Source: Lobosporangium transversale
Taxonomy: Eukaryota; Mortierellomycota; Mortierellomycetes; Mortierellales; Mortierellaceae
Direction of reading: 5' to 3'
Assembly: GCF_002105155.1 (NCBI RefSeq)
Contig: NW_019029027.1
Span: 62,001-126,000 of the forward strand
Length of the DNA: 64,000 bases
A program made the position numbers and the translations under genes. The notes beneath the pieces are model-generated. The model saw nothing but the letters and a program-made list of their open reading frames with translations. It did not search any database and was not told the DNA's origin. Each line of letters begins with the position of its first letter. Within the stretch, counting starts at the first letter, position 1. Positions 1 to 13,220 of this stretch are shown here, piece after piece.

Positions 1-3000
1 CATGTTCAATTTTGGCGGATCAAAAATAGGATGACTGGCAGACTTCTAGCACGACTGAAACTTGTTCTGTCGATTAAAGGAGCGGAAAGCGAATCGTTGA
101 AGAAACTTGTTCATGGATACATGTTTGACGCCTGGTCTTCAAGTATGTGAACTATTCTATAGGTATCAAACTGTCACTGGTATTATGCACGCTACTGAAT
201 AACACAATATTCAAATCACTATACCTCTTGTACATTTTTTTAGGAAGATGTGAAGATGAATTTTTAACTCTTAACGTAGCATGGCCACTAAGCACGGATT
301 CATACCTTAAGCTTGTTCAGGGGCTGAATCTTCATGACGAGCTCCTCTCGGATTTATTAACAGTAACGGCTATGGAGAGGGCTCGTCTTATAACTCTCAT
401 ATTGGAATCACAACATCTATCTGTCAAATTAGCCGCTGACCTGCTTATATGGACTGTGGATCAGCTCATTGCTGAGAGTATCCGCCTCGAAAGGGATGGC
501 GGTATTAAACAGAGAACCCAAGGACCATCGGTACTAGCAGACCGTTGGATGGAACATATCACAGAACAGGAGCGTTTCAGGCAGCTTTTACTAGTTTCCC
601 TTCATAACATCATGGATCGATTGTTCTTGAGGTTGACAAGAGCATATACTTTAAAGATGCACCTGGCAGAACAGACCAACCTAGAGGCAAAGGTGGATAA
701 TCAAGTCTCTATAGGCCATATGACTCATAAACTACTGAAAGACATAATGGAAACTTTGATTGAACATTGTGGTGACCACGATAGCTTCATCCAGGAGTAC
801 TGGGATGACTTTAAACGTATGGATGATTTGATTCCTGGGTTCCTAGATCTACTTCTAAGACGACAAGGTACTTTAGGTGCATCAAAACGAAGGCGGGTTC
901 ACTCTCTGGAAGATCAGACGCCGGTAAATTCACGATTAAACAGATTTTATTCAAAGTTGAAACAAGACTTAAGCTTCGCAGACCAATCCCTTGCCACAAC
1001 TTGGAAGACGCCATGTACTCCTGCTATACCTATAAAGCCTCTTGATGATCATCAAAGAGCATTTATCTCTATCTGTAATACTCTTCGGCGTCGTCAAATG
1101 TTCCATAGCCATCCGCCGGGCTTCATTAGCAGGCTTGCTTTAGATGGCTCACTTTATAGTCCACAAGAACAAATTGTGTTGAAAGGCCACATTGAATGGG
1201 TTGACCATACAATTGGCAATCGAGAAGTCGGATGGAAATCATGTGTCAAATTGAAACTTCAATTCTTTGCCATATTTGCTGAAAGGTGTGTGTGTCTACC
1301 TACTTTCCATACATTCATTTTAATAAAAAGGATGGCTGTTATATTAGTCCCTCCGTTAACTTACTCCTTATATTCTTTATAATGTCTCACTTAGATCTAT
1401 CAATGAAACCTTTGCTGATCTTATTTGCACATGCGGCCTACATTGGGACCTATGTGATGTTCTTTGCAAGTACTTAAAAAGACATCGAGCGGATCCTTTA
1501 AGAGTCTCATTTGAGACTTTCCAGCTAGGTTGTGAACTATTGTTATCAGTGTTCTCAAAATCTGAACCACTGCGGTGCCAGCTCAGGGACCATTTATTCA
1601 GTACCTCCAGGTAACAAAGCAGCTATGATTCATTTAAAATTACACTAGAAGGCATAACAACATGCTCACACCGTACCTTTGTGGCTTCATATGTATATTT
1701 AGTCTTATTTGTAACGATGCAACAGGTCCGTTGTTCGGCTCTTGGGATTTTTGGCGTATTAACATTGATGTCCAGCTCATTGCTGCACTCAACCAACTCA
1801 TCGTCACTGAACAATCATCCAAGTCACTCGCACCATCACATACGGTCGAATCGCTGATTAAGGTATACCCTATGTTCTCTACTCTCTTCGTAAATCTTAT
1901 GGTATGATTTACGTATGCTCTCCTTATTGATATTCATTTTACTGACAACCTCTGTTTTGTGCAACTCCTGAATTCAGATCTCTTTAATAGCCCCCTATCA
2001 TGTTGTTTCCAAAATCATTTACAACGCAATTGTGAATCGTGGTCAGTGCACTATCCTCCTCCAGGTACTCATAAATCTAGGGCAGCTTCCCTGGTTACGA
2101 TCTACTCCAGAGACTCCCACTCTCCTTGTTAGAGTCTTACACGACATACTCCTAGAAAATTCAGATATATCGGGGAACGTTGGTACAATTGAGCAGCATT
2201 ACCGCAATTTTAGCGAATTTATATATATGGCTTTCACCATTAAGAATGACGCCAATCAAGTTGTACTTAGTGTAGCCGAGTTCCTGAAAGAGTGCGCCAT
2301 ACCACTATTCAATCATATGATCCAAGGGACCGTCAAGTCTATACAATCGAAGTTCTTTCACGCAGTTGCTGCAAGTCTACTAAAGCTATATGAAACCGAC
2401 CTGGTTGTGCCAGTTGTAGGTGAAAGCTTGCTCCCGCACGAAATACATTCAGAAACTTTACTACGTTTGCTGCAGCTGCGGACGGTTAAAAACAGCTGGG
2501 TTATGAATAGGATCAAGGGACGTATTGGACCCCAACTAAAGGCAAGGAAAAGTGCTGGTGTTCTCGAGGGTAATGAAGGTGACAAAATCGCTTTCGTAGA
2601 ACATATGAACGATATTTCGAGGCTCTGTGAATCGCTGGTTGCGAGGATCTCAACCAATGTATTGTCCATTGTGATGGCGGGTGGGAGTAAGGACAGCCGC
2701 GATTGGATAACCTATACAGCGCAAAAGCTACGCGATGAAACCATGTCAATTGACTTGGAGTCACAACTAATGACAACTCGACTTTTACGTGCCTGTCAAC
2801 AGCACCTTGGAAAAGATTCGGTGCTCTCGTCACTCCCGCCACTTCCAACCAGCATTTGGCCGCTTTGTCATGACCATCTGAAAATGTTCAAGTATGGGGA
2901 GAAGCCGAATTTCAATACCGAAACTGCCCGAGATAGTAATCTTTTGGAGGCGCTCCTCTTGGTACTGGATTTGGGGCGCATGAACGATGATCTCCTCGCA

Positions 3001-4626
3001 GACATTCTGCAAGCCCTTGAAAATGTCACCGACCTTCTACAGACAGAAAAAACCTACCTCACGCAGGTGCTTTTTCCAAGTCTCTACCGCATTTTGAGTA
3101 TCAGTTCCCGGTCTGAGGCACATCGCCTTCTCGTTCAAGGCTTACCGTCCATTCTGCATAAATGGGGCGAACCACTAAACCCCAATTTTTTTTGGCATGC
3201 TGTTGATCAAGCAGCTGCTCCTCATCAATCATTGAGCGTATACTGGGATGATTTCCTGCATGGAAAGCCCTGTATCTTAAGTCGAAATGAAGTAGACCAG
3301 GAGCAGGATCGCAATCATAGTACTGAGGAAATAACTTTAGCTATCCTAACTATTACAGAAATGCTGTTACGATTCGCGCTGGAACCCTTGCCACCAAAAA
3401 ATACAGAGATAGCGTTGCGAGTTTATCGCATCCAACTAGGATACGATTTAATGATAGATCAAATAAGTTCTCTATTGCTCTCGGCAATGAAGGTAAGGCT
3501 TAAAAGATACTGGAATACCTTTCCATCGTACAACCTGAGGGATACTGTTGTCCACAAAACTCATTTTTCTTTCCTTTTAAAAAATCTGCAACAGCTTGCT
3601 CAGCCAGACTGGTCAATAGCGTCAAATGACTTGATATTGTATAGCTTCTTTATGTTCTCAAAGATGTCCTACATTATCACTCATGAGCATAAGGACAAAG
3701 TGTACTTAAATCGTATGGAGCTTGGCTCACTCGTACCACTGACATCCAAATTGGGACCATCGTCCTGGGATAGTAATTATATCAGTCATATGAAATTACA
3801 GAATGAGGCATTACAGAAACAAGAGTCCATTGCTAGACACAAAGCCAGAGATGAATTCGTATTGGCAGCAATGAATCTCTCAGATGAGCTCGCCAAGCGA
3901 CAAGACATCTATTACCGAGCGTATGAAAGACATGCGAAGGATAGAATCAAGTGTGGACCGAACCCTATCAATAATATGCATGAAGATCACTGCAGCACTA
4001 GTCGAGAAAACCAGGGCCCAGGTCGCGGCCGAGCTCGTAGGCGCGGTCGTGGTCGTGCCCGTAGCCATGTGCAAGGTCGGGGTGATGGACACGGAGCAGC
4101 TGATCAACATTACAGTCCAGGTTTATCTTCTCATAAAACATTTAATGCATACCGAAACGATGATGGTGGCTTTTCGAGGGCTTCGAGAAATGTAGGGGAC
4201 GGAATGGATGAAGGTATGCAGGCCTGGCTCGATAGCATTATGGCAACATCTACTCAGAAACTCTCTACAATATCAAGTCAAAACGAAAGAGCTAATTCGG
4301 GACGAGTTAATTTGACTCCCGAAGCAGATAAGGAAAAGCTACCGGCTGTCACTTCTGCAAATGTGCAGTCACGGCAGGAGAACTCAGCAGACCATTCTTC
4401 TTCAGCATCAGCAGGCTCGCGGATACCAGAGCCAACCACTCTGATTGATCACTCGATGGCGTCTAATATAAGCTCAGTGTTGCCCCCAATGCTATCACGA
4501 GATCAGCTGGGCTGCCTTAATTTAGCACTATGGTATTTGCCGCAACAGGAACAACAGGCAGTGAAGTCCAGGATATCACGGCTATTGGAGTTGGAGACAG
4601 ACTCGACTACCCCTTTGATACTTTAG
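1..4626 (+). CDS. Very large helical protein, tentatively Mediator Med12-like (5' end outside window)
   Basis: I join five exons: 1-142, 244-1285, 1395-1610, 1703-1862 and 1978-4626. Phases agree at every junction and give at least 1,402 codons in one frame from base 1, so the N-terminus lies left of the window. The product is almost entirely predicted helix, without membrane segments. Near the C-terminus (about 4018-4080) there is a short Arg/Gly stretch of repeated RGR-type units, followed by a Ser/Thr-rich linker and a final helical block ending in a leucine-rich segment. Size, helical character and phrases such as the NRGQCTILLQVL region suggest a fungal Mediator kinase-module subunit (Med12/Srb8). 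I cannot point to a diagnostic Med12 motif, so this is a guess. Alternatives are other large helical scaffolds of nuclear complexes. It converges on the TRM61 gene with a 97-bp gap. The gene model is more certain than the name. Confidence 0.45.
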
Positions 4627-4723
4627 CAAACCCATTAAAGGTGGACATCCCTTCCTCCCTTTTTTTTTTATTGCTTTGGTACATTTATTAAAGTATGCTT
4701 TTTCTGTTGTACAAATGGGAATC

Positions 4724-5637
4724 TCAAACTGTCTTGCGCAACTGAACCAAGAAGCCCGTATGTCCGATAGGCATGTGAAGTGGCCTGCAGATCCAACCAA
4801 CGGCGTCATCAGGGATGTTGTCAGCTGCGGTTGTATATTCTCCATTCGATTTTACTGTTTCTTTAATGTCAGCCTCACCTCTATTCGTGGTTTTCTGGAT
4901 TGGAGAGACGTTGCCGAATCCTCCTACATGAACTCTACCCCTGACCTTACTCCTCACCGCTGCGGATCGAACACTCCATTCCTTCCAATCAATCTCGAGC
5001 ACTTTCTCTACAGTCAAGCCACATTCGTTCCCCCGCATCCACTGCACCAACTCCAAGATCTGGGACATGTTAACCATATACAAACACATGGGTCGGTCTG
5101 ATTTCAACAACGGCACCAAGTCCACTAACACAGATTTACAATCTGGCAAGTCCAAGACGATGGCATCATATTGATGGCCTGGTGGATGTGGATTTGGCAG
5201 GAGAGCTTCTTTTTCTGACATGAGCCTTTTTCGTCGAAGTTCCAGTGCTGATAAGGGCCTTCCATCTTCATGAAAGAGTTCAGCTTCAGCGGCAGCTTGG
5301 ACCTCTGCCTCTGTCTCCAATGGCTCACCCTTGAGATGTCGGATAACTCTCTTCAAACCCCCTAGGGATCTCCAAAAGATGATCCCAGGACGATAAAGTC
5401 CTCTCCAGAAGTGCTCTACATTTTCTTCCGCCTGCTTCGAATGGAGACTTCGAATATCAACCGTGTCAAGATGAGATCCAGGAGCTTGGATTGCCCTCTG
5501 GATATAGAGAGTCATGGACCCGTTACCAGTTCCAGCTTCAAGAACGTGAGCTCCAGGAAAGAGATCGAGCAAGTGAACTGCAGATGTTGCATCTTTGGGA
5601 TACATAATATTCGCTTGACGTTTGACTTTTGTGCAAT

Positions 5638-5672
<35 letters not shown>

Positions 5673-6258
5673 AGATGACAAATGAAAGATATCCTGCCAT
5701 TTCATCTACTTTGTGACATTTACTCATCCAGACTTGGCCAGTGCAACGTAAACTTGGTGCCTGTTTTAGTTTCGACAGTCGTTAATGGCAAAAGCCCAAC
5801 AATATCATCGTGATTCAATCGCCCTACGTGTTGATCCTTATATGCCCCTTTCTTCAGGCGATTTTGTTATTCCAAATAAATAAGCAAAAGATAAAAAAGG
5901 AATTAACTTTGATTCTTCAATAACCATTCCATATAGAAGAAAAAAGCTTTCGCAAAAGATCTACCTTTAACGGCCCTATGAGCTGTCTTTCGCCTTTGCG
6001 ACTATTAATTATAAGAACATCTCCGTAACGGAAACGAGGATCATCTTTAGGTGAAATAAAGCTGTCTGTTTCCGTATTCTGTACCACCAACTTAACTCCA
6101 GCTTCAGCTGACTGCTCTTTTCTCTGCTCAGGAGCTGGTTCCGAGAAAGTTGAAAAAACGTGTATCAATCGGCTTTGACACAGAAGTAGTGGTGATGAAA
6201 GCTTTACTACACAGGGTTGATGTATGCGAAGCAAGACTTGTCTTAATAAAATATTCAT
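4724..6258 (-). CDS. TRM61: tRNA (adenine-58-N1)-methyltransferase, mitochondrial TRM61 type
   Basis: Three exons read on the minus strand: 6258-5965, 5851-5724 and 5639-4724 (1,338 nt, 445 aa). The protein should methylate A58 in the T-loop of tRNA using S-adenosylmethionine. The first 35 residues are rich in Arg, Leu and Ser with no acidic residues, typical of a mitochondrial presequence, so I favour a TRMT61B-like mitochondrial enzyme over the nuclear Trm6/Trm61 partner. The N-terminal domain carries the FRYGDVLII...IGPLK signature. It continues across both introns into SLDEY and the MYPKDA motif (152-157) that precedes the methyltransferase fold. Motif I is VLEAGTGNGS (172-181), the ribose-binding acidic residue is in DTVDIR, and motif IV is LDLPD. 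The second intron holds a run of about 29 A (sense strand T), close to its acceptor. A basic 25-residue stretch and a hydrophobic end close the protein. Confidence 0.9.
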
Positions 6259-6486
6259 CTCTTTTTTTTTGTTTTGTTTACTCCTCTGTTTTCCACGTTT
6301 CTGCTATGAGAAGGAAAAAGAAGGAGAAACTTGAAGAAAGGAATTGTGAATAAACTGATCTCGGTTGTCAAATGATCTTTTTTATACATGACTACACAAA
6401 GCCACATGTAGTAATACAAAGTTTTGACTTTTTGTACGACAGGTGAGCTCAGACCATCTTCGAAACTCACAAAAATATTTTTAGTA
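6259..6486. promoter_or_regulatory. Shared divergent promoter region, TRM61 / LCMT1
   Basis: Only 228 bp separate the start codons of two divergently read genes, so both promoters and 5' leaders must lie here or overlap the coding starts. I see AT-rich stretches but no convincing TATA box. An in-frame ATG at 6424 would lengthen the LCMT1 protein by 21 residues and shorten the spacer; I prefer 6487 because the family signature starts well downstream of both. Confidence 0.4.
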
Positions 6487-8353
6487 ATGTCAGGAACTGG
6501 TCCCAGACGCGACCGAAGCCCCCCTTACTGGCCTGAGCCCCGTGGGACTCGAGGAGAAGGATTACCGCCTCATAGGGCAAGCAGCTCAGCCATGTCTTCC
6601 ATTGTCGGATCGCCTCCAGGGAGCATGGAGCCACGCATAGGACGAGACGATGTAATCAAGGGTACTGATGACGATGCCATCATTAGCAAATTGTAAGAAA
6701 CTAATCCGGCTCATTGTGAAAAACTGTGCAATCAATTGCCTCCTATTACATTGCTTTTATCGAAACCATCTGGTTTTTGACATCATATATCAACTCTGTA
6801 TAAAAGATCCGCCGTCGATTTGGGTTATCTAGATGATCCTTTCGTGAAGTACTTTGTCAAACGTCCTTCCCGTCGACCTCCATTAATTAATCGAGGTAAA
6901 GAAAAGTTCTTTTTTTGTCGGCCCGTTCATTCTGTTACCATAATTAAAATCGATTTTCAAATTCATAATTATTCATAGGATCGTATTTGAGAACTGCATC
7001 ATTGGATAATCTCACAGAACAATTTATTAAAAGTGCTGCTGGACCTCCTCCTTCGCCACCCATAGAACATGCCTTTCCCACTTCTACGCCATCGTTCTCG
7101 GGAGTAGAAACTGTTAAGCCAACTACGTCATTGGCTACTGCACCATCACCATCACTATCGCCGTCATCACTGTCTACTTCAGCAGTAGCATCTGTAGGAC
7201 CCTCGACATTCCCTGTCAATAAACAGATTGTCTCATTTGGATGTGGCTCTGACACTCGCTACTTCAACCTCAAGGTAGTAGCACTCGCATTACTTTATCA
7301 ATTTATTTTATTTCATTAATTCATTCATATACGTACGCATATATATACACATTTTCTTTTTTTTTTTTTTATGACACGCAAAGTGTTCACTTGATTTATT
7401 TATTTATTTGCAATAGAAAAATGGGCTTTCGGTACACAAATACTTTGAGATCGATTTCCCAGAATCAACAGCGAAGAAGGCCGTTATGATCAAAAAGAAT
7501 AAAGACTTCACTGATGTCATAGCAGATCCAGACCTTAAGCTAGGACTAGGTGGGACGGAACTCTACGCCAAAGATTATTGTTTACTTTCAGGGGATCTGC
7601 GTGAATTCACAGAGACTATTGTCCCGAAACTCAAAGCACATGGATTTGACACTAGGTACCAAAAAAAAAAAAAAAAAAAAAAAAGAAAAAAAAGATGAGG
7701 AGCCAGGAACTTTGCTTACTTTATTTTTTTCCTTTTTTGTATGAAATTATGATGGAAGTCTGCCAACGATGTTTCTGTCAGAATGCGTGTTGATTTACAT
7801 TCAACCTCAGGACTCAGATAGAATTGTGGAATGGGTTGGGGCCAACATGGACGCATCTTTATTTGTGCTCTATGAACAAATCAACCCAACAGATGCATTT
7901 GGTGCTATGATGCTTCGAAACTTGCATGCCCGCCAAATTGAACTCCCAGGTATTCATGCTTACCCTTCTCTTAAGAGCCAGGAGGAAAGATTTTTATCCA
8001 GAGGCTGGCTTGCAGCCAAAGCTGTCAGCATGAATACCTTGCATGACTCTATACCAGAGACCGAACTGAGACGGTAAGATGCATTTTTTTTTTTTTTTTT
8101 AATTTTTTAATTTTTTTAATTTTTTTAATTTTTTTAATTTTTTTAATTTTTTTAATTTTTTGCTTTTTGCTTTTTTTTCAGCATTTCGAATCTTGAGATA
8201 TTTGATGAGGTTGAAGAGTGGCAGCTATTGGCTGGACATTACTGTGTCGCATGGGCTATCCAAGCCAGACAGGGACCGCCAGAACGAGAAGATGAACGCG
8301 CTCAATTGATCAATCTTCTATCCAACGCTGTATCACTCCATACCATAAAATAA
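6487..8353 (+). CDS. PPM1: Leucine carboxyl methyltransferase 1 (PP2A methyltransferase)
   Basis: Six exons: 6487-6692, 6807-6895, 6979-7274, 7417-7655, 7759-8073 and 8182-8353 (1,317 nt, 438 aa). The enzyme methylates the C-terminal leucine carboxyl of the PP2A catalytic subunit, which steers holoenzyme assembly. Family landmarks are the DDAIISKLSAVDLGYLDDPF block at the exon 1-2 junction, the PPLINRGSYLRT block, the SAM-binding glycine motif VSFGCGSDTRYF (around 181-192), YFEIDFPE, the LPTMFLSECVLIYI block created by joining exons 4 and 5, and the C-terminal EVEEWQLLAGHYCVAW block. A Pro/Ser-rich insertion of roughly 45 residues separates the second and third blocks and makes it longer than the usual 330-aa enzyme. 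The fourth intron has an A-run of about 24 and the fifth a 9-bp tandem repeat. The stop lies 83 bp from the convergent nucleoporin gene. Confidence 0.95.
8099..8161. repeat. 9-bp tandem repeat (AATTTTTTT)n in an LCMT1 intron
   Basis: About six and a half consecutive copies of a 9-bp unit made of two A and seven T fill most of intron 5 of the LCMT1 gene and run into its polypyrimidine tract before the CAG acceptor at 8179-8181. The copies are almost perfect; the first has one T fewer. Confidence 0.9.
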
Positions 8354-8436
8354 TATAGAAATGAAACGAAACGAAAAGACGAAGCCCAAACAACTCTTTG
8401 TTATTTTTAGTAGGGAATCTATATCATGTATAATAG

Positions 8437-10034
8437 TTAATTATTATTCAGACCAGCTTCCAAAGCCTTGAACAGATCGTCTCTAGACTGCTCTTCCTTC
8501 ACTTTGACTCTGAACATCTTGGGCTTTCCGTCCTCAACCGAAAACACTGTCAGAGTAGTCTTTTGTTCATCTCGTTTAGGGGGCAGATCCGTATAGACCC
8601 AACCTGTGAAAGAACATTTATACGTATAAATAAAAGTGATCGAAACGAAGTCATTTGTGCATGTATTTGACAAGTTAAAAAAAAGTAAAAAAACCTACTG
8701 TTCAAGACAAGACTGCCAGTTCCGCCTATCCTCATAATCATTCGACGCCTCTTTGACTCCTGATTCTCATTGACTTTGAATTGCCCCACGCCCATATCCT
8801 TGAGATTACCATCCACGATGCTATATAGTTTTGCACGGACCTCAAACACAGTTATTTCTCCTTCCTCTCCTTCCCTCGTATCCACCAGGTTTGATTTTGT
8901 ATCGTCCGGCATCTTTTCATTAGCTTGATCATCACTAGTGGAAGATGATGCAGCAGGGGTGGAGGTAGGCACTGTGAACGAGAATGGCTTAGGTGCTGCT
9001 GTTGGTGCATCAGATGATGCGGACATTGTAGATGGAACTGAGAATGAAAAGGGTTTAGGGGTAAATTCGAATGGTTTCGCTCCTGTAACTGAAATCGAAC
9101 CAGATCCAAACCCAGAAGGCGATGAAGCTGATTTCAATGATTTGATCGGTCCTATTGTTCCTGTACCAAAAAGATTCGGTGCGGCTGCACCGGGGCTACC
9201 AAATGGGCCTCCAAAATTCCATCCTGATCCGGAAGCTATAGGATTTTTGGGTGGATCCACAGCACCTTTCATAGAAGACGATCCAGCTCCAGAAAGAGCT
9301 CCAGCTCCAAAGGAAGGGAACGAAGTAGAAGCAGATGGTAGCGATTTTGCTGCTACTGACGTTGATAGTGTGGAAGAAATACCGGAAGTGCCAGGCGGTG
9401 TACGTGTAGGAGAACCCTCATCTTTACTAGCATCTGTCACCATTGATGATGACTTTGCTGTAATATCAATAGGTAAGCCAAATCCTGTCTGAGGCACTTC
9501 TTCAGATTCGGAACCCACCCTAATGATCTTGCTCGATCCTATGCCAGGTGGAGAACTGCTAGCCGATTCAGAAGACTCTGCTCTTCTAAACTTCGCATTG
9601 CCTCCCGGAGAGAGTATGATCGTTCTAGGTTCCTCAACTCCTAAATATTTACTCCTAGCTTTGGCTCGATGAACAATATACTTATTAAAGACCTGAGCCA
9701 AGTTAAGGATTGGGTTATCTTCCAGCCCCTTTTGAATTTTCTTCAAGAATGTTTGGTTGACGGCGCGTAATGCGTTATGGTAACCCTCCCGATCAAAAGA
9801 AGCTGTATTAGCGCCATAAGATTGATTCTCTGATGGTGTTGGCTCAAGCTTGGCGCTGCTTCCAATGTTGAAGGTAAAGGTGCCGTTTGCAAACGAATTT
9901 CCAGGCGTAGTTGTCATATTGTCACCAGTAGTCTTTGGTGTGAGGCCTGCAAACCCAGCAAACACTGCACAAGGATACAAATAGAATATTTATATATAAG
10001 GTAAAAAGCTTATACTATCACCGATGACACAAGG

Positions 10035-10069
<35 letters not shown>

Positions 10070-10421
10070 CGCCTTCCATTCAAGACGTTGGAGGACTGAA
10101 TATGTGTACATACCATTGCCCGTGTTGGGTTGTGATGTCATAGGCGCTGCTGTGACTGTGGGTGCGGCTGTTGTAGGCGTAAAGCCCCCTGTTTCAGAGA
10201 TAGGCTTTGTAGTGGCGACACCGGTAGTAACTGGAGGTGCTCCGAAGGTGAATGCCGCAAAAGGGTTCGCTGATGTGGTGACTGATGATGATGAGGTGGT
10301 AGCTGATACTTGTGATGAGGTGGAGTTTGAGGGTGTTATGCCGATCGAAGCAAACGGTGAAGGTCCTTTCTTGGAACCATCATCATTTGCAACTGACGCA
10401 CCCTATAACCACAAGAACATG

Positions 10422-10454
<33 letters not shown>

Positions 10455-10821
10455 AACATGAGTGAACGGGCAGAGTTTTTATGAGGCTAAAAAAAAAGAC
10501 TTGACATGATTGACATCCTGCTCAGAAACTTCAGGTTGCGCGAATTAATAAACATACCCTGGCTGCGGAACGTCGTAAAGGTTTTATCCTAGTATTATAT
10601 AGAACATCAACATATAAAACCACGCGTTAGAATGCGTCATGACTAACTTTGCAACAAAACGATAGACAAATAACAATGAAAAGAAAATAGCTTTACGTTC
10701 TCTTTGAAAGTTCTTCAGTTGAGGCCATCCTGAATGCACCCAATTGTGGCGTGCTTTCATCATCATCGCCTCTTTCGTAATCATCCTTGGTAATCTGGTT
10801 TTCTGTTCCGCGTTTCGACAT
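8437..10821 (-). CDS. NUP50: Nup50/Nup2-type nucleoporin with C-terminal Ran-binding domain
   Basis: Five minus-strand exons: 10821-10697, 10588-10558, 10402-10114, 9964-8699 and 8603-8437 (1,878 nt, 625 aa). The N-terminus MSKRGTENQITKDDYERGDD matches the importin-alpha-binding start of Nup50/Nup2, followed by the KRTIKPLRRSAAR segment that spans exons 1-2. The middle is a low-complexity Ser/Thr/Pro/Ala region with scattered FG, GFG and PFxF motifs typical of a mobile nuclear-basket nucleoporin, plus a compact helical block around FLKKIQKGLEDNP. The last 120 residues form a RanBP1-like domain (EGEITVFEVRAKLY, RRRMIMRIGGTGSLVLNSWVY, then EDGKPKMFRVKVK), expected to bind RanGTP and help release cargo. 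A long open frame of 184 codons on the opposite strand (8938-9492) is a shadow of the Ser/Pro-rich region. Long A-runs lie in the second and third introns. Confidence 0.92.
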
Positions 10822-11708
10822 GGTGAGGTTACTCTGATGAGAAAGGCAAGGCAATATAAATATGGTTGGAATAATGATAATAATAAGATTCAGTAATAAA
10901 CACCTATTTCGAGGGGGGAAAAAAAAAAGGCAGTGAGTTAATGAGTGGTGCGACAAGATCTTAATTCTTGGATCGCCTTCTAATGATGAATCCTTTAATG
11001 ACTTGGTGAAGTAGCTATGGTACCTTGCTCACAGGCGAGAAGAGATCTAGCTATGATCGTCCGTTTTGTCCTAGCGAAAGCGGATGCAACAATAGGGCGA
11101 AGACTTTGTTGTGGCCTCTAGTGGCGTTTTAATAAAACTTTTGTGACAACATGTATCACGTGCTTGATCTAACAACACACCAGTTTGTGTAAATATTAGT
11201 AGCTTTTTCGCTCACTTCCCAGTAAAAAAATGATCCTGGAGCCCTAGAAGGTTTGACGATCATTATTACTATGAGCTAATTTAGTTGCGATTTCTTTTTT
11301 CGCCCGGATTCCCAAGAATATTACCAAAATCTACTTAGCTGTCTAATACAGTATTACTTCCAATCCTGAAGAAGAGTTGATAATTAGGTTTTTTTCTCTT
11401 ATTGAATTAATGTATTGCTGACTACAGAACGACTAAGTTAAAAGAGGATGTGATGTCCTTCAATATCTCCATTTTTTCATTTCTCTCTCCAAACTCCACT
11501 TTTTTCTTACTCCGCTCCCTTTTTTTTTTTGATTAAAGACGTACGAAAGAAAAAAAAAAAAGAAAAGAAAAGATGATAATGAGGTCTTTGACATGTTAAA
11601 ATGTCAGCACGAACAAAAACACAAGCTTCCAATAAGACATCCAGCAGATGTAAATATGCCAAATAAATGTATGCACATTTCATAAACGACAATCACGCGA
11701 ATACTCCA

Positions 11709-11815
11709 AAGTGCATTTGAAATACAGCATTTCATTTATATAGTACATTTGAAATGCAGGTGTCAGAAGGCTGATCTATTTCAAATGTATAGATGAACAT
11801 TTCAAATGTGCTTCC
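11709..11815. repeat. Cluster of ACATTTGAAATG-type inverted and direct motifs
   Basis: Within about 105 bp the near-palindromic core CATTTGAAAT or its complement ATTTCAAATG appears four times (near 11712, 11743, 11780 and 11799), plus a partial CATTTCATT between the first two. Spacing is irregular, so this is not a simple microsatellite. It could be a multi-site protein-binding region or the remains of a small foldback element. Confidence 0.6.
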
Positions 11816-13183
11816 CTCCAATAACCAAAAATGTCAGTTTGAAACTCCCTATTGAACGCGTTCGTTGCTAAAGACATGTCAAACACGTGCTCGTTACGCG
11901 CCTTTCATAATATTAGCCTACAAATACATTCATAAATTGCATGATACATCTGGATATATAATACGTGTTATTTAATTGAATATCTAACGGACATATAAAA
12001 ACAATTCTACAAGTTCTTGCATAATTTTTTATTGATGTTTGGGTACAAAAAACGAAAATGCAATCGTGTTTTTGCCCAGGACCAGCTGTTTGCGCCCACT
12101 GAAGGGTGCATCACTATGTGTTCGAGGAGGTTTGTGGAGGATGCAAAACTAACAAAATTTCAACAAATGCACAAAAAAAAAGGCATTTCATTCTTTAGCC
12201 GCTCGGAAGAAATATAGTTCTTCTTGTTCTTACTGTTCTTATTAAAACTTTTCGTCATTTTCCCTGGCCATGAACCATGAAAGATGAAAAGTAGGTTAAA
12301 AATAAAAAAAACAATAATTTGGTACATGTAGCCTAGTCTAGTCTAGTCTCTCGTAGACTATGAATGGCACGGCCATTACAAAATATGGGTGACCCAGATC
12401 TATTTCTTTTTTTTTTTTGCCTCTCTTGCGGAACGGGGTCATCTTTTTGAGATGTCAAAAAAAAAAAACTAGTAAGCTATTCTTTTTTCCACTCTATTCA
12501 TAGGAAACAGGTTGATCAAAACAAGATAGCTTTCTTCATGAAACCCATGGTCAAGGCGTAAAGCAAGGTAAACTAAACTAATCTGGTGAATCCAGCAGGG
12601 GGGTTTCTGTAAACTATACAAATTACATTCCCTACCTCCTCTTGCTCCCCCCGGATGATGCTTCTCCTTTTTTTTTCCTTACCGTTGTATCATGCAAGTT
12701 GCATTAATGACCCAAAAAAAAAAAAATGAAATGAAAAAGCGCTCATTTACCCCCACAAAATTAGCGTCCTTCTCTTTTGCACATGTTCGTACTGTATACA
12801 TACTTGATTCTCACTGCTTTTCCTCCAAAGCATTGACCTAGTGAATATCATTAAAAAGTTTTATTACCACCATGCTCTAAACCAATGGTGGCACGAAAGA
12901 ATTTACACCATCTGGACATGTTAGCAAGGATACAAAACCTGCTTAGGCTGATTTTTAATAGCAACCTCAAAGATGTCATTTACGGCACAGACTAAATTTG
13001 ATAGCTATTTCAATGATTAAGAGTAAAAAACGACATTCAGATCGTACAGCACGGAATGGGTGTTGTGTGAAGAATTTGTCCCTTTCTTAATTCGTCTCTC
13101 TCCTTTTTTTTTTGCGCTCCTTTGGACCCTGACTATCAATAGAGTACCACAGAGCGCCAGTTCGCTGCGATGGATATCTAATT

Positions 13184-13220
<37 letters not shown>

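Noticed and set aside
8938-9492. 184-codon frame on the plus strand
   Set aside because: It is antisense to the Ser/Pro/Ala-rich middle of the nucleoporin; low-complexity GC-balanced sequence keeps the opposite frame open by chance.
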